DNA of 64,000 nucleotides from Sipunculus nudus (GCA_026874595.1 CM049311.1:38832676-38896675), one strand, 5' to 3'; numbered from the stretch's first letter, positions 1 through 12,183 are shown. The notes: a model not told the origin generated them from the letters alone. Numbers and translations are program-made.

Positions 1-35
1 GTTTTTCGGGCTTATTCATTCTTGTAGCTTTTTTT

Positions 36-235
36 GGCTCCCTGGGGAGCATACAACCCAAGCAGCCGTATCAGGCACTAGAAGATGTTCTACATTTGCC
101 TGCACCCATGACCAGTACCCATTCAATCCAAGGTAGAGAGAGTGCACCCTTGTGGCAAAGACTTTGGCTAGGAAACTTAGCCCACAGGGCAGTCAGAATT
201 GGATGCAAACCCAAAACCCTATCCATGTCAGACAT
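36..235 (+). repeat. degenerate interspersed repeat
   Basis: The stretch resembles a widespread marine-invertebrate repeat: a 'GTACCCATT..' block, then 'GGTAGAGAGAG', then 'TTGTGGCAAAG', a decayed 'CTTGCCCAAGG'-like block and finally 'GAATTGGATGCAAACCC'. The order of blocks matches the family I remember, but each is eroded. It lies in the intron before the last RPF2 exon. No coding exon is recognised between base 1 and the splice acceptor at 715. Confidence 0.35.
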
Positions 236-709
236 ATTTGATGACAGTGTGCTCCTAGCTAGCTTATTAAAAATGTATATACAGTGACTGACATCATCAG
301 TGGAAGTTGCTTGTTTATATCTGTTCTCTGGTGATGAATATAACACAATCATTGTGAAGTGTTAGTCATATTTGGATTATTTGTCTCATACAAATTCAGT
401 ACAAGGAAAGACATTTCAGATGACAGGCAGCAGAATAACTAATGCAACCCTTGGGCCTAAACATTTCAAGTCTCCTTTGTATGAAAAAATATCAAAGAAA
501 AACATGCAGACAATGATACGGGCATTGACTAAAGGTGTTCATGGTGGTTTTTGGAGCGCGCCCAAATCATTCAAATTTTGCGCTTGTCCAGTTTCTTTAT
601 GGGTTACTCACAACCGCTCTGCTCGTGGTTATTCATTGAATGTATACACTGTTAAGGTCATGTATAGTTTACGGTTAGGTCAAATAAATTAGCCTTTTCT
701 TTTTTATCA

Positions 710-715
710 TTTCAG
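710..715 (+). other. splice acceptor of the terminal RPF2 exon
   Basis: TTTCAG, preceded by a T-rich tract (CCTTTTCTTTTTTATCA), sits directly before the recognisable PKKKKN coding start. Confidence 0.8.
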
Positions 716-901
716 CCTAAGAAGAAGAAGAATGTTTCCCAGGACGTGTTTGGCACCAAGGAGGGTCGTATTCACATGCAGAGACAGGATTACAGCAAAC
801 TGCAAACACGGAAGATGAAGGCACTGAAAAAACGGCCCAGCAGTGAATCAGCCTTAGAGCAGCCACAAGCAAAACTGCAGAAACAGAGTGAAGAGACTTG
901 A
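716..901 (+). CDS. RPF2: RPF2 (ribosome production factor 2), terminal coding exon, partial
   Basis: Sixty-one codons plus a TGA stop follow a good splice acceptor (T-rich tract, then TTTCAG ending at 715). The translation opens with a basic PKKKKN cluster and contains GRIHMQRQDYSKLQTRKMK followed by KKRP. This closely matches, from memory, the extreme C-terminus of animal RPF2 (also called BXDC1), the Brix-domain nucleolar protein that with RRS1 brings the 5S RNP (5S rRNA, uL18, uL5) into the pre-60S ribosomal particle. The Brix domain is in upstream exons outside the window; only the Lys/Arg-rich C-terminal tail is here. The last ~20 residues (after KKRP) are divergent and Gln/Glu-rich, as is usual for this tail. 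The start of the exon is set by the acceptor and by the frame staying open to the stop. Strand and frame are unambiguous. It is the only securely recognised protein-coding sequence in the window. Confidence 0.9.
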   Translation, partial: PKKKKNVSQDVFGTKEGRIHMQRQDYSKLQTRKMKALKKRPSSESALEQPQAKLQKQSEET

Positions 902-925
902 CTCTTACATTAGAGGGTGGGGGTT

Positions 926-931
926 AATAAA
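926..931 (+). terminator. poly(A) signal, RPF2 proximal
   Basis: AATAAA lies 24 bases after the RPF2 stop codon. A second AATAAA at 958-963 and a third at 1067-1072 make alternative 3' ends possible, so the 3' UTR is probably between about 50 and 200 bases. Confidence 0.6.
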
Positions 932-957
932 ATTGTATGTTCTGTTAAAGTCATATA

Positions 958-963
958 AATAAA
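958..963 (+). terminator. poly(A) signal, RPF2 middle
   Basis: AATAAA in an A-rich context, about 57 bases after the stop. It is one of three candidates; the sequence alone does not tell which is used. Confidence 0.5.
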
Positions 964-1066
964 AAGTACCAGCATTCTTAAACTACCACAGGAATGTGTA
1001 GTTATGAATTGCTCCTTGTGGTTTTCTGCTATCTTAGGCCTACTGATGATGACTCTTGTTATGTGA

Positions 1067-1072
1067 AATAAA
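1067..1072 (+). terminator. poly(A) signal, RPF2 distal
   Basis: AATAAA followed by AAAAATTATATA, about 165 bases after the stop, with TGT-rich sequence downstream as expected of a cleavage region. Confidence 0.45.
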
Positions 1073-1358
1073 AAAATTATATACAGTGGTTTACATGGTT
1101 TTCTTTGATTGATATTTCATTTCCATTCTATATGATTCCTCAGGCCCTGTCTTCACCTAAACCTTGTCCTCGAATCCAGATTCATTTCCGGAAAATCCTA
1201 ACTTGAAACCCCATCTCTCCTTGGACTGTTGACCTCTCTGTGCTGCCCCCAATTGATGAACTATGGTATTTATCTACCCTCTGCTGCAAAGAAACCCACC
1301 CAATAGACATGGGGGGGAAAAGGGTAGTAGGTTTTATCTACTTGCTATCATTTTTATT

Positions 1359-1387
1359 AGCTCAGCTGACTAAAAGTCATCTGAGCT
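1359..1387 (+). repeat. 5' terminal hairpin of family A element
   Basis: AGCTCAGCTGACT and AGTCATCTGAGCT form a 13-bp stem (one mismatch) around a 3-base loop. The same hairpin recurs at 8144, 18252 and 21909 at the start of the other family A elements. Confidence 0.75.
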
Positions 1388-3061
1388 ATAGCGATCACTC
1401 TTTGTCCGTCGTCCGTCTGTCTGTCCGTCTGTCCGTTAACCAGGCACAAATCGTAACCGCTGGACCTAGAACCTTGTAACTTGGGATTCTGAGAGGTCCA
1501 TGAAAATCGCCTTGGAAACCAGAAATTAGGTCTCTGTTACCCATATCCTTCGAGCTATGGGGCCCCAAAGTACCCCCCAGAAAAGTAAAAAATTTCATAC
1601 AAAAACTTCAATATCTCATTAACTACTTGACTGATGGTCATGATTTGTGGCATAACTATTGATCATGAGATGTTCCATCAGTTCCTGAAGACTGATGGCG
1701 CCACCTGTATTTTTCGATTTTTTACGAATTTTTTTCTCTATTTTTGATACCTTTAAAAATGTGAACATCTTTTAACAAGGTACAAATCGTAAAGACTGGG
1801 CCTAGAATCTTCATTCTAGACACACTGAGAGACCTATAAAAAGTCTCCATGGAAACTAGAAATTAGGTCTCTGTTACCCATATCCTTCGAGCTATGGGGC
1901 CCCAAAGTACCCCCCAGAAAAGTAAAAAATTTCATACACAAACTTCAATATCTCATTAAATACTTGACTGATGGTAATGATTTTTGGCATACATATTGAT
2001 CATGAGATGTTCCGTCACTTCCTGCAGACTGGTGGCGCCACCTGTATCGTTCAGTTTTTTACGAATTTTTTTCTCTATTTTTGAGACCTTTCAAAATGTG
2101 AACATCTGTTAACAAGGCACAAATCGTAAAGACTGGATCTAGAATATTCATTCTTGACACACTGAGAGGTCCATGAAAAATCTCCCTGGAAACCAGAAAT
2201 TAGGTCTCTGTTAACCATATCCTTCGAGCTATTGGGCCCCAAAGTACCCCCCAGAGTAGTCAAAAATTTCATACAAAAACTTCAATATCTCAATAACTAC
2301 ATCACTGATGGTCATGATTTGTGGCATAACTATTGATCATGAGATGTGTCATCACTTCCTGCAGACTGGTGGCGCCACCTGTATCGTTCGATTTTTTTAT
2401 GAATTTTTTTCTCTATTTTTGAGACCTTTAAAGATATGAACATCTGTTAACAGGGCACAAATCATAAGAACTGGACCTAGAATCTTCATTCTTGACATAC
2501 AGGGAGACCCATGAAAATTCTCCATGGAAACCTGAAATTAGGTCTCTGTTAACCATATTCTTTAGGCTGTATGGCTCCAAAATACCCCAAGAATAATGGA
2601 AAATTGGATACAAAAAGTGCAGTATCTCAATAAGTACAACACTGATGGTCATGATTTTCGGCATACAAATTGATCATGAGCTGTTCCATCAGTTTTTGCA
2701 GACTGGGTGCGCCACCTCTATTTTTTTCAAATTTTTACGAATTTTTTTTCTCTTTTTTTGAGACCTTTAAAGATGTGGTTATCTGTCAACAGGGTACAAA
2801 TTGCAACAACTGGACCTAGAAACTTCATTCTTGTCATGCAAGGAGGCCCATGAAGAGTGACTGTGGAAACTTGAAATTAGGTCTCTGTTAGTGTTACCCA
2901 TATTCTTCAAGCTATAGGACTCCGAAGTATCCCTCAGAATAATGGACAATTTGATACAAAAGCTGAAGTATCTGAACAACTAATCATGATTCTTTGCATG
3001 GATATTGACCATTAAGTGTTTTTATTAGTTTCTGCAGACTGGTGGAGCCACCTGTATTTTT

Positions 3062-3091
3062 GTATCCTCCAAAACGAAGTTTTGCAGATAC
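3062..3091. repeat. hairpin marking the start of a foreign module inside copy 1
   Basis: GTATC..CCAAAACGAAGTTTTG..GATAC folds into a stem with a GAA loop. It is followed by TTTGACCGGGTTCC and a CCGCCGCCGCC run, unlike anything in the other family A copies. It looks like the 5' end of a third repeat family fused into the element, which then returns to family A sequence at the 3' end (3712-3740). Confidence 0.5.
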
Positions 3092-3740
3092 TATGTTTTT
3101 GACCGGGTTCCTCCGCCGCCGCCATGTTTGTTTCCAGAGAGCTCCTCTGAGAAAAATGAACCAATTTTTCCGAAACTTACACCAATTATTGAGTCACGTG
3201 AACTAGTGCCTAACCAATTTGTGTTGACCTCTGACCTTTCCCCTCTATCCAGCGTCCATTTGTGCGTCTGTTTCCACACATAAACCCTCATATCTCGGGA
3301 ACCGATTGACCAATCAGGAAATAAAATTTATACAAATGTAGCCCTTGGATTGCTTTATAACATACACAAAAATGGTGGTGCCACCTGTAACCATGTTTGC
3401 ACAGTGTCCATCTGTTCATCTGCCTTGGGTTAAAATCACTCATATCTCTGCAGTGAATTGACTAATTCACCTGAAATTCGGCATGCATATACTGATTTTG
3501 GCGGATACACGTAGTCACTTGTCGGCTACCCGTATTCTAGTTTTTAAAGTTTTTCTCTATTTTTTTTACACATTTTTTCTCTATTTTTGAGATATATAAA
3601 TACAGACTAAATCTTGGCCTGTTGGTTAATCTGTTTGATGCTTCAGTTAAATGGGTATATACTACCATTCTGATGATAAAATTTCCTTTTGCGAATCTCT
3701 TCACAGTCAGCTAAGCGTCATGACCCATGGGTCACTTGTT

Positions 3741-5122
3741 ATGTTTTGATATCTGAATTTTTGCTGTATGGCATTAATACATTATTTATTCAAATTATTT
3801 ATTAAATTCATATGTAGACCTCCTCACTCGGATTTTACCAAACTGAATTTAGCCGGAAAGCAGCTCGTCTTTAAAAATATAACGTAAAAGGTTATTTCTA
3901 TCATACCGAACTAGGGTTGGATTAACAATGAGATGAGCATAATTAAAAGTACTTGCATTCGGAATGGCATCGTTGATTTTTTTGGAGATAAATATAGCTC
4001 TCGGGTGAAATGTAACCCTATTCTATACCGTGTTACTTAAACTGCAACATTGTAAGCGGAGGCCAGGTCCTATACGTGACATAGAAAATTATAATTAAAC
4101 ATGTAAACGAAGAGTTAAATACTGTAAAAACCTAGCGAAATGGGAACCATCCAACGTAACATCCAGACTTCGTAAACGGAACTAACCTTGGTTTGCAGAC
4201 TGATTACCGAGTGATATTTTTCGTGACTGTTCGGTGTTGCTTCGCGTGCCTACCGGTGTTCAGGCTAAATAGGCGGCGCTCAAGAAAAATTGGTTTTCTG
4301 TTACGGCAAGACGTAAGATTTTTTTCTCATCTGGTCATGGCGGCGGTGGCCAGTCATGGCGGTAAATATGTAAATGTATTTCCAGGCCTTAATTACTTTT
4401 ATGTCTGATCCATGGCAGTTTTTTTTTTTTTTTTGGGTGATTGTATATGTTTATAAAAGAAGCTGTTGCGTCACACATTCAACACTGCCAAGCAGGTGTG
4501 CATTTGGCAAATAAATGCGAAATTACATGATCCTCGGCCCTCATGGGAATCAAGAGAAACCTAGTTAAATAATTATTTTTTTCATTCGAGGAATATGAAA
4601 AAAAAAATCTCAGATTGGAAGAGAAAGAATCCAGCTTGTAAAATATTTTCTCATGTCCAAAGAAAATATCATGTGAATGTTTTGCTCTCGTACCTTTTCT
4701 TTGCCCGAAACTGCGCGCGTTTCTGCTCGCTGTCGTCAGACCACACTGGAGAGGTTTTCATGTGCACGGATGTTTATGTTTACCCATCGCTTTTCAGCGG
4801 CCCTCGCAAACCGGCGTTTCGGCCGCGTTTTGCTCGCCCTGTGAATTCGTCTGGATCTGGACCGCATGGCAACGCATACAAACGGATGAGAGCGCAGAGA
4901 AGGGTGATAACGCGGAGAGCAACGCGATGTGTTAAAATATTTTGGACATACTTAAATTATTGTAGGTGAACGCGACAAAACTGCACAAAGACGTATAGAA
5001 ATGTAAGTAAACGCACTCAGAAATGCTTGTTCCTGGACAAATTGTCCTATTACCCACAGCATTGTACATGAATAGCGTACCGGTGCATTTGGAAAATCTG
5101 GAATTCGGAAAAGTCAACATTT
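3741..5122. other. non-repeat stretch with a possible promoter/first exon, otherwise nothing recognised
   Basis: AT-rich to about 4190, then more CpG-rich at 4195-4360 and 4690-4930. There is an uninterrupted 124-codon plus-strand frame at 4595-4969 with no recognisable domain and no splice context that I trust. No RNA gene or mobile-element terminus was seen. Confidence 0.4.
4337..4361 (+). CDS. candidate first coding exon, speculative
   Basis: ATG GCG GCG GTG in a good initiation context (G at -3, G at +4) reads MAAVASHG and then reaches GGTAAATATG, a plausible splice donor (GTAAAT). The ATGGCGGC sequence also resembles a YY1-type motif often found just downstream of animal promoters, and the 140 bases before it are comparatively CpG-rich. 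If no splicing occurs the frame runs only to 4408. No homologue is recognised and no downstream exon was found, so this may be chance. Confidence 0.15.
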
Positions 5123-5556
5123 TTAGCTCAGCAGACTGGAATTTCTTTTACTCTATTTTTGAGACCTTCAAATAAAGCAGTCTGGCTCCTAATAGGGCAC
5201 AAAATGTAACCGTTAGACCTGGAATCTTGTATCTGTAAATCCAGGGAGTTCTTAGGCAAATCTCCTTGGACACTTGAAATTAGGTCATAGGGACCTATAT
5301 TCTGCAAGATATGTAAAAGAACAGGATTTGAGCACTCTATAGTACAGATTTGCATGATTGGTTACAGTTGGACCTAGAAACTTATAATTTGATTAAGATC
5401 CAGGGAGGTTCCTTAAAAAATTCTTGGAAACCTGTAATACGGTCGCTGTTACCTATATCTAAGGTCTATTGGCAAGTGCATGATTTTGTGCACGTTACCC
5501 ATTGTTCAAGGTTCCTTGAATTCAGCTGAGCGTCATGGCCCATGGACCACTCTGTT
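5123..5556 (+). mobile_element. HINE-like family A, internally deleted copy
   Basis: The 5' end TTAGCTCAGC is joined directly to AGACTGGAATTTC..CTCTATTTTTGAGACC, which in full copies lies within the tandem unit. One half-unit follows (GGGCACAAAATGTAACCG..), then the 3' end CAGCTGAGCGTCATGG and CCATGGACCAC..CTGTT. The hairpin and GTCCGTC region are lost, so the copy is a deletion derivative that keeps both outer ends. Confidence 0.65.
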
Positions 5557-5663
5557 AAATTCCGTACTTGATAAGTCATGATTTGTTTTTGGAATTTTAA
5601 AAAGACTAGTGAAGAAGCCATGAACTGTTATGGACAGGCTGTCTAAATATATATCTAAAACAT

Positions 5664-5664
5664 A

Positions 5665-5700
<36 letters not shown>
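5664..5700. repeat. (CT)n microsatellite
   Basis: Near-perfect CT dinucleotide tract, followed by a pyrimidine-rich region up to about 5790. Confidence 0.9.
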
Positions 5701-6333
5701 ATAATCACTTTCTTTTTTTCCCTTTACCTATCCTTTTCTTTTCCCTTTATTTTTGTTCTCTGCCTTTCACTCTTTTTATCTTTTTCTTCTTACATTCTTT
5801 TTGATGGAGGAAGGAGCCGTTTGGATCCTTTGCTTTATGGAACAGACTCCTTCGCAGCTCGACTACTCACAGTTCATCCGTTAAGCTGGTTGATAAAACT
5901 TAATTCCGCCATGGATCACACGACTTGTTAATATTTTTTGTCACAGCTGTGTGTGCATATGTTAAAACCTACAGCACCCTTGGTCAAATTTTAAGTCTTT
6001 CAAGTCTGAAAATAGTCCACTTTCATCGTATTTGCAATTCCTGCTACTCTGAAACGTTCCCGCTTTCCTATCCGGTTAATAAAGGACTATTGCCAATGTT
6101 GCTAAGTAAATTTGAAGGGGTCCGTTACCAAACCAGGCAGAATGTTTTTCCCATTAAAATAAAAAACAGAACAATTTTAGACCACTTTATTGTAATATAT
6201 CAGAAATTCTTTGCTCCAAGGACCACCGCATGTCGATATAGGGCCATGCAGGGTCATGCGAATGACCTCTTCTAGTAATAATGTATAATTTAAAAAAGCC
6301 TCCGATATTGGGACGCTAACCCCTGCACGGAAG

Positions 6334-6420
6334 ATGGCGTTCAAAGAAAATATTTCGAGCTGGTACCCTGGGATGTTGGACTTTAACCAATATTGTTCTT
6401 GTTTTTTTTTTAGTATATGA
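6334..6420 (+). CDS. short gene-like ORF cut by a family A element, speculative
   Basis: ATG GCG TTC AAA in a strong initiation context (AAGATGG) opens a 28-codon frame beginning MAFKENISSWYPGML. The frame runs into the T-tract and 5' end of the next family A element and stops there (TGA 6418-6420). It could be a fragment of an old exon interrupted by the insertion or plain chance; no homologue is recognised. Confidence 0.12.
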   Translation: MAFKENISSWYPGMLDFNQYCSCFFFSI

Positions 6421-7400
6421 GCAAAAGCAATCACGCTTTGTCCGTCGTCCGTCCAGTTGTCCGTTGTCTGGGCACAAGTCGCAACGGTTTGACCTAGAAA
6501 CTTCTAACTTAATATCTGTGGAGGTCCTTAAAAATATCATGGAAACCTGAAATTCAGTCACTGCGACCTAGTATTGGGGCCTGTTTGTTCACCTCAGAAT
6601 AATGAAAAAATTGTATGCAAAGGCTTCAGCATCTCTATAATTTTACATGGATTGCTATATGATTCTTGCTTTGTTTATTGATCTTGGATTATTTCATCAG
6701 CAACTAAGGACTGGTGGTGCCACCTGTATTTTTATGTTTCTGACGCATTTCTTACATCAGTACTATCAGTTTCTCACATGTGCTTTTCAATGCAGAATTC
6801 TAGTATTATCATGATCCCTATAACTTATAATGCAGTATATATTTTATTTATAAAATTTGACACACCAGTTGTGTCTGCCATGCATGAACTCGGATGAGTT
6901 TTAAAACTGGTGACCATGAACTTAATCTTCAAGGTCAAATCTTCGGCAATCTATAGAATATATGTGACCCCTATAATCTTTGAAGTATTGAAGATTTTTT
7001 CCCCTTAAAATTTAACACACACATTGTCTCCACAATGCTCATTGACAAGTTAAAGTCAGCGAAAATGTAGAGTTTATGTTAACCTGATAACCTTTTGAAC
7101 GTGATGAAGTATTGCATATTTGATCCTGAGATTTGATAGACAAAATGTGTCAACCAAGTCTCAGAGGACTTTGAATGTTGTGAGCTTGGTCTTTATCTTT
7201 CAGGTTAACATCAGCCGTAGTGTACTTCGTATTTAGCATTTTTGTGATGGAATATCGTTTGAAGTATTTATGTGTCCGTCAAATTTGATACATAGTAGTT
7301 TCCAACAAGTTGTCAGAATTCCAAAGGTAAAAATCACATCTGAAGCTAATCTCTGTTTTGAGCAAAGTAGCTGAGCGTCATGAACCATGGGTCATTTGTT
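6410..7400 (+). mobile_element. HINE-like family A, single-unit degenerate copy
   Basis: Begins TTAGTATATGAGC..CAATCACGCTTTGTCCGTC (hairpin eroded), keeps one landmark GGTGGTGCCACCTGTA near 6713, and ends AGCTGAGCGTCATGAACC then CATGGGTCATTTGTT. The 3' half (6780-7370) is largely unique to this copy. No coding content. Confidence 0.65.
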
Positions 7401-7603
7401 TTGCATTTCAGTCTAAATTTAACTCAAACACACTCCTTTGCATTATAATATTGCTGTCCTAGGTTAGGTGGAAATAAAAGACGATCAACATCCATGACCA
7501 TGCGGAACGTTCACATTGAGGCACCTTTCTGGGAAACGTCGCGTAACGTCACGATTCACGTTCTATAGATGGTCAAATGGTTACATGTCATAAGCCTCAA
7601 AGG

Positions 7604-7787
7604 TATAAAAAAAGTTCAAGATCCATAAAAAAAAGTTCATCTGGATTGAAATTTTAACACTCCCAACCTTTTTGTAATGTTTTAGTCAAATTCATAGCAC
7701 CGTTCTTGAGATATCTTGCACACACACACCCCCACACACAGAGAATCGACCGAAAACAATACTCTCTGCTTCACGCAGGGTATGATC
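7604..7787 (+). repeat. interspersed repeat fragment with CA tract
   Basis: The block order (TTCATCTGGATTGAAATTTT, ..TTGAGATATCTTGCACACACAC, ..GACCGAAAACAATACTC, ..CACGCAGGGTATGATCA) matches a repeat type I have seen often in marine invertebrate sequence. Boundaries are approximate. Confidence 0.4.
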
Positions 7788-8141
7788 AATCGATGACGAA
7801 AGTATAAATAAATACCTGACGACTGAATCACAAATCTGTAAAGGATGTAACACCTATAAAAGTCACACTATTGAAATGTCATTATATTCAACAAACTTCA
7901 TGTGTAACGTATTTGATAATGCTGCTTTATATACAATATGCAATTAGAGCAAATCAATTTGTAAAATATAAAAAGTGACACCGGACGGATGGGGATTAAA
8001 TGAGGAAAAACAAAGATCAGCGGAGACGTGAGAAAACAAAATAAATCAACTAGTTATGGAAATATCCTTTTTATTCAACCATGTGGCTTAGGCAGGGGCG
8101 TCAACTTACCGGGGATGGGGTATATAAACCCCCAGCCATTT

Positions 8142-9480
8142 TTAGCTCAGCTGACTATAAGTCATCTGAGCTATAGTCGTGGTCCGTTGTCCGTCGTCCG
8201 TCCGTCTGTCCTTCCGTCCGTCCGTCCAAAATTCAGCATAATGTTAGATGTCCCCAAGATCTCCTACCACGCCGAAAACTGGGTCTTTGCGACTTCGTTC
8301 CTTTGAGAAATTAAGGAAAAACCTCAATTTTTTATTTTCACACTTCAGGACCGCCTAATATCTAAACCACTCATCTGTGTTTCCTCATATTTACCATAAA
8401 TATTCCTCTATATAGTTCCTATGTACATGCCAGAAATTATGTCTGTATTAATTTAAAAAAGTTATGGGCCCAAACATAATGCATTTTGTAAAAAAATCAG
8501 GAAAAAGATATTTGATCACTTAACACAAAACATGTTAAAGCTATGGACTTTTTTCCAGTAATATAACTTAAATTAATCAAAATTAAATTGTATACCCAAA
8601 ATTAGATCAAAATCTTTAAATTTTTTTAAAATATTAAAAAAAAATTGGTACCTTAAATTTTGCCCAACTTTGACCATGGCACGTTTATTTTCCTGTAAGT
8701 ACAGTGGATTTAATTTTCACAGCATTTTTTTGTTAGCATTTTGTCTGTTAACACCAACAATTTGAAACCAGATGACCAAAAACTGTAGATTTTATTCAAG
8801 TTTTCAAGCACCATGTAACATATTGTTTACATTAAGCTAGCGTTATGCAGTTTGCAAGAGCTCAGCTCCCCAGCTTCAGCTCTCAGTTCCTAAAATTTGG
8901 CATACAATTAGATGTCTCCAAAATCCCCTACCATTCCAAGAATTTGGTCACTAGGACTTAATACCTTCAAGATATTAATGAAAAACTTCATTTTTCCATT
9001 AAAAACCCATTGTTACACTTCAAGACTGCCTAATATCAAAACCACTGATCTGACTTTAATCACATATAATATACATATTTTTCTAGACATTCTCTATGCA
9101 CATGCCAGAAATGATGTCAGTATTGCTTAATTGTTTTAAGTTATGGGCCCAAACATAATGCGCTTTGTAAAAAATCAAGAGATATATTTACTCCCTTAAC
9201 AAGGGGATTGCTGAAGCTAGAAATTTTTTTGTCAGGGATGTAACATTATTTAATCAAAATTCAATTGAACACCCAAAATTAGTTCTAAATTTTTCAAATT
9301 TTATAATTTATTAGTATAAATATAAAATTAGTACCTTAAATTTTTCCTAACTTAGACCATGGCACGTTTGTTTCCTGTGAGCACTGTTGATATAATTTTC
9401 ATATCATGCACACATAAGGATTTCAGCTTTTTAGTTTAGAAAGCTGAAAGAAATTGGCCAAAAATTGTAGCTTTTATTAA
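8142..9480 (+). mobile_element. HINE-like element, divergent subfamily with ~665-bp units
   Basis: It has the same 5' end as family A (TTAGCTCAGCTGACT hairpin, then GTCCGTCGTCCGTCC), but the body differs. A unit starting AAAATTCAGCATAATG (8227) recurs at about 8890 (AAAATTTGGCATACAAT), each with ACACTTCA(A/G)GAC(T/C)GCCTAATATC, TGCCAGAAAT and TTATGGGCCCAAACATAATG. So there are two ~665-bp units. The 3' end is not recognised; the stated end is where similarity to the first unit fades. Confidence 0.6.
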
Positions 9481-12183
9481 TGTTTTTATGAGACCATGTC
9501 AGACCTTGGCTCTCTCCAGCCCCTCTTGAGTCACCTGTATGTTGACCTTGTTGAACTTTCAGCAAATTATGCATGCTTGAGGCGAGGCATACACTGGGGC
9601 AGCCAGGCAGCTTATGGCCAGCCACAGTTGATCCAGGTGTCCAACCCAACTCATCTAGTAGTTTTAACCAACAACATAACAATAAACAATAAATTAATAA
9701 ATTTTTATTGTTTTTTTTAATAACAAATTAAAGAAAAATAGAAAAGGAATTTGTTAGTTTATAATAACAGGAAATTAACTTGCAGTTACTGATGATATAA
9801 GAATCTTGTATCGATGGATAGAATGTCACGTATTCCAAATAATACCATGCAGTCACCTATGGTATTTTTCAGTTCAATTTTAATGATAAAAAAGTAAATC
9901 ATATTATTCATTACTAATCATTAGGGATCATATGAAGGAAATTAATGATAGACAAAGATGCAGTTGATAATATTAATCTAGGTTCCTACTGTGTCTAGTG
10001 TGTACATTGATGTGAAATTAGTCCAAAATGAATATATTACATTTATTTTTTTTTAATATAAATAAAAGCCATAAAACCAGGTACTTATGATCATTATTTA
10101 AATGTGTGAATTTTGTATATTCTGGATTCTCAACATCATTGTTTGGTGAAAACTTAATAAATATCAGACATGGTGTGAATACTTTGCAATTGTATTTAAA
10201 TACGAATATGAATATGTGCTCCATTATAAAATTTCTTGCATAAAGAATGGGAATTCAGGTAAAAATGAAAGTACCACCACCACCCCGCCGAGTCTGGCCC
10301 AGTCGATACAATTGTTAAAACATAATTCCTCCCACTGACAGAGCAATTAAACTTACTTTGGTGTGTTGCAAAGCTTAGAACAGGTACTGCCACCTCGTGG
10401 CAAATTATATAACTAAAGTACGGCTTCCGGCCGACTATTTTAACGACTGGTAAACTCCACTGGTTATGGGACGGGCAGCGCCACACATCACCGCCTTGCT
10501 GAACCAAGGTCTTTTCCAGTGACGTTGATCAGCAGTAATTGGTGGTCTTTCCCAGAATCTTTTTCAAAACCAACATGGTTCATTCAGCCATAGCCTATTG
10601 CGGGCTTCCAGTAGGCTACTATAGTGCACTAATATTCCGGAGACTTTCAACACTATAACCCTCAGCCTCAGTTTTACCGTTTATCAGACATCGCTCTATA
10701 AAGTAGGCTTGTATAAACAAAGTGTTACAACCTCTGGCTCAGCCAGACAGCGTGAGATATTCAGGTGTACACGTGACGAACGCAGTCAAAATGTAACACA
10801 TGTATCCGCTAACTAAAACGATCAAGACGATTCATGTGTTGGCAACTTGGAAGTGGCTCAGGGGACCAATACACTGTAACAAACACATGGTACTAGCTGC
10901 TGCTCCTATCAGCTTGGCAGAGGTAATTTAACTTGACCTATCAATACTAAATTGATCCGATGGTGATTACGTAGGCCTATACTTACATTTGGCCCATGGA
11001 CCGTAATGTTCGTACAGCAGAGATATATCATTGGACACGAAGGTCCATGTATAGACCACCTGAATACATGATCGAGTTTTCTATCGCCTCTTGGACGCTG
11101 TTGGCGTTCTCATAGCAACGATGCCATTCACATGAGGCGAGACTGGCCTGATATGCAAATACCGGAGGGGGGGGGGGGGGGTCGTCAGGTCCTCAAAGAG
11201 CCGTGTGACGCCCTAATATGCAAATATAAGAGATTCGCCGTATGGACTTTACAGGGCTTAATGTTAAGAGCTGTCTCGGAGCTACGTCTATCGGTACATG
11301 GAAGCACGTTTAATTGTAAGCATTTTAGATGTAAACGCAAATACTAAAGCCCAGGCTGGGATACACACCGCCCACCACCCCCATCCTTGAAGATAAATTG
11401 ATGCCACTGGGCTAAGTCCTATCAACAGTAATCCTTCTGACTTGATCATCAGCCTCAGTACCCACAAGGTACCGTTAACTCTCTTCTTTATTCCACTTAG
11501 AAGGGGCCATCCGTGTTCGTGATAAACACAATGTAAGGGTGTCATTTCATTGCAAATTTTTCAAGTACACATATGATCTAATCATATATGCAAAATTAAA
11601 AGTGTCCAGGGAAACGGGGTTTCATGAAAAAAAAAAATAAACAAAGACCCATGATATTACCAGATTTATAATTCATATCATATAATGAATATCAGTCTAT
11701 AATCGTGCTATTTTTTTCGGTATTTCTCGCCAGAGTGAGTGATTATGTTAATCATTGAATCAGACCATCACGATCCATGCCACGCTACGTTACTTCCATT
11801 GTTATTCTATCTTTCCCGTCTTCCCCATCGTCTCTCTTCCAGTTCGCTGGCTAATATTTTACTAAAAGCTTTATCCGCTTCCAGTAACGGAGCAATTGAG
11901 CTTGGACATCGCATTCTATTTTTCTCGTCATAACAACAAAGGCGCGCGGGAATATTCGTTATTTTTTTTATTAATACAAAGTATAATTTATTACCTGTTC
12001 ATTTCCTTGCTACACTTTTTTCCGCTAAGTTCTTGCAGCGATTCGGTCAGTAACAGACGGTCAGTTAATACAGGCTGTTAACCTTAAATCAACCAAGAAC
12101 GCTTAAGAATGTAACAGCAGAAGGCCTAGCAGGGCTCATATTTCTAGGCAGCTGTATGGAAGCGAAATCGATATGATATTTTC

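Larger units (their letters stand above)
1357..3740 (+). mobile_element. HINE/pearl-like non-autonomous element, family A, copy 1
   Basis: The 5' end TTAGCTCAGCTGACT begins a hairpin (1359-1387), followed by GTCCGTC runs and GTTAAC. Five tandem units of ~335 bp follow, with the landmark (GG)TGGCGCCACC near 1695, 2031, 2368, 2701 (altered) and 3042 (altered). The 3' end is CAGCTAAGCGTCATGACC followed by the palindromic CCATGGGTCACTTGTT. The subterminal sequence GCTCAGCTGACT at the 5' end is nearly repeated in inverse orientation at the 3' end. Short subterminal inverted repeats, an internal tandem array, a terminal hairpin and insertion at T|T are hallmarks of Helentron-derived HINEs and of bivalve pearl elements; the class assignment is inference. 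No ORF of note. The part after 3062 is chimeric (separate entry). Confidence 0.75.

Noticed and set aside
1390-1440. GTCCGTC runs as ordinary microsatellites
   Set aside because: They always follow the same hairpin and precede GTTAAC, so they are part of the element's 5' region.
4595-4969. 124-codon plus-strand frame
   Set aside because: No domain, homologue or splice context; overlaps a modestly GC-rich patch where long frames are expected. Mentioned only in the stretch description.
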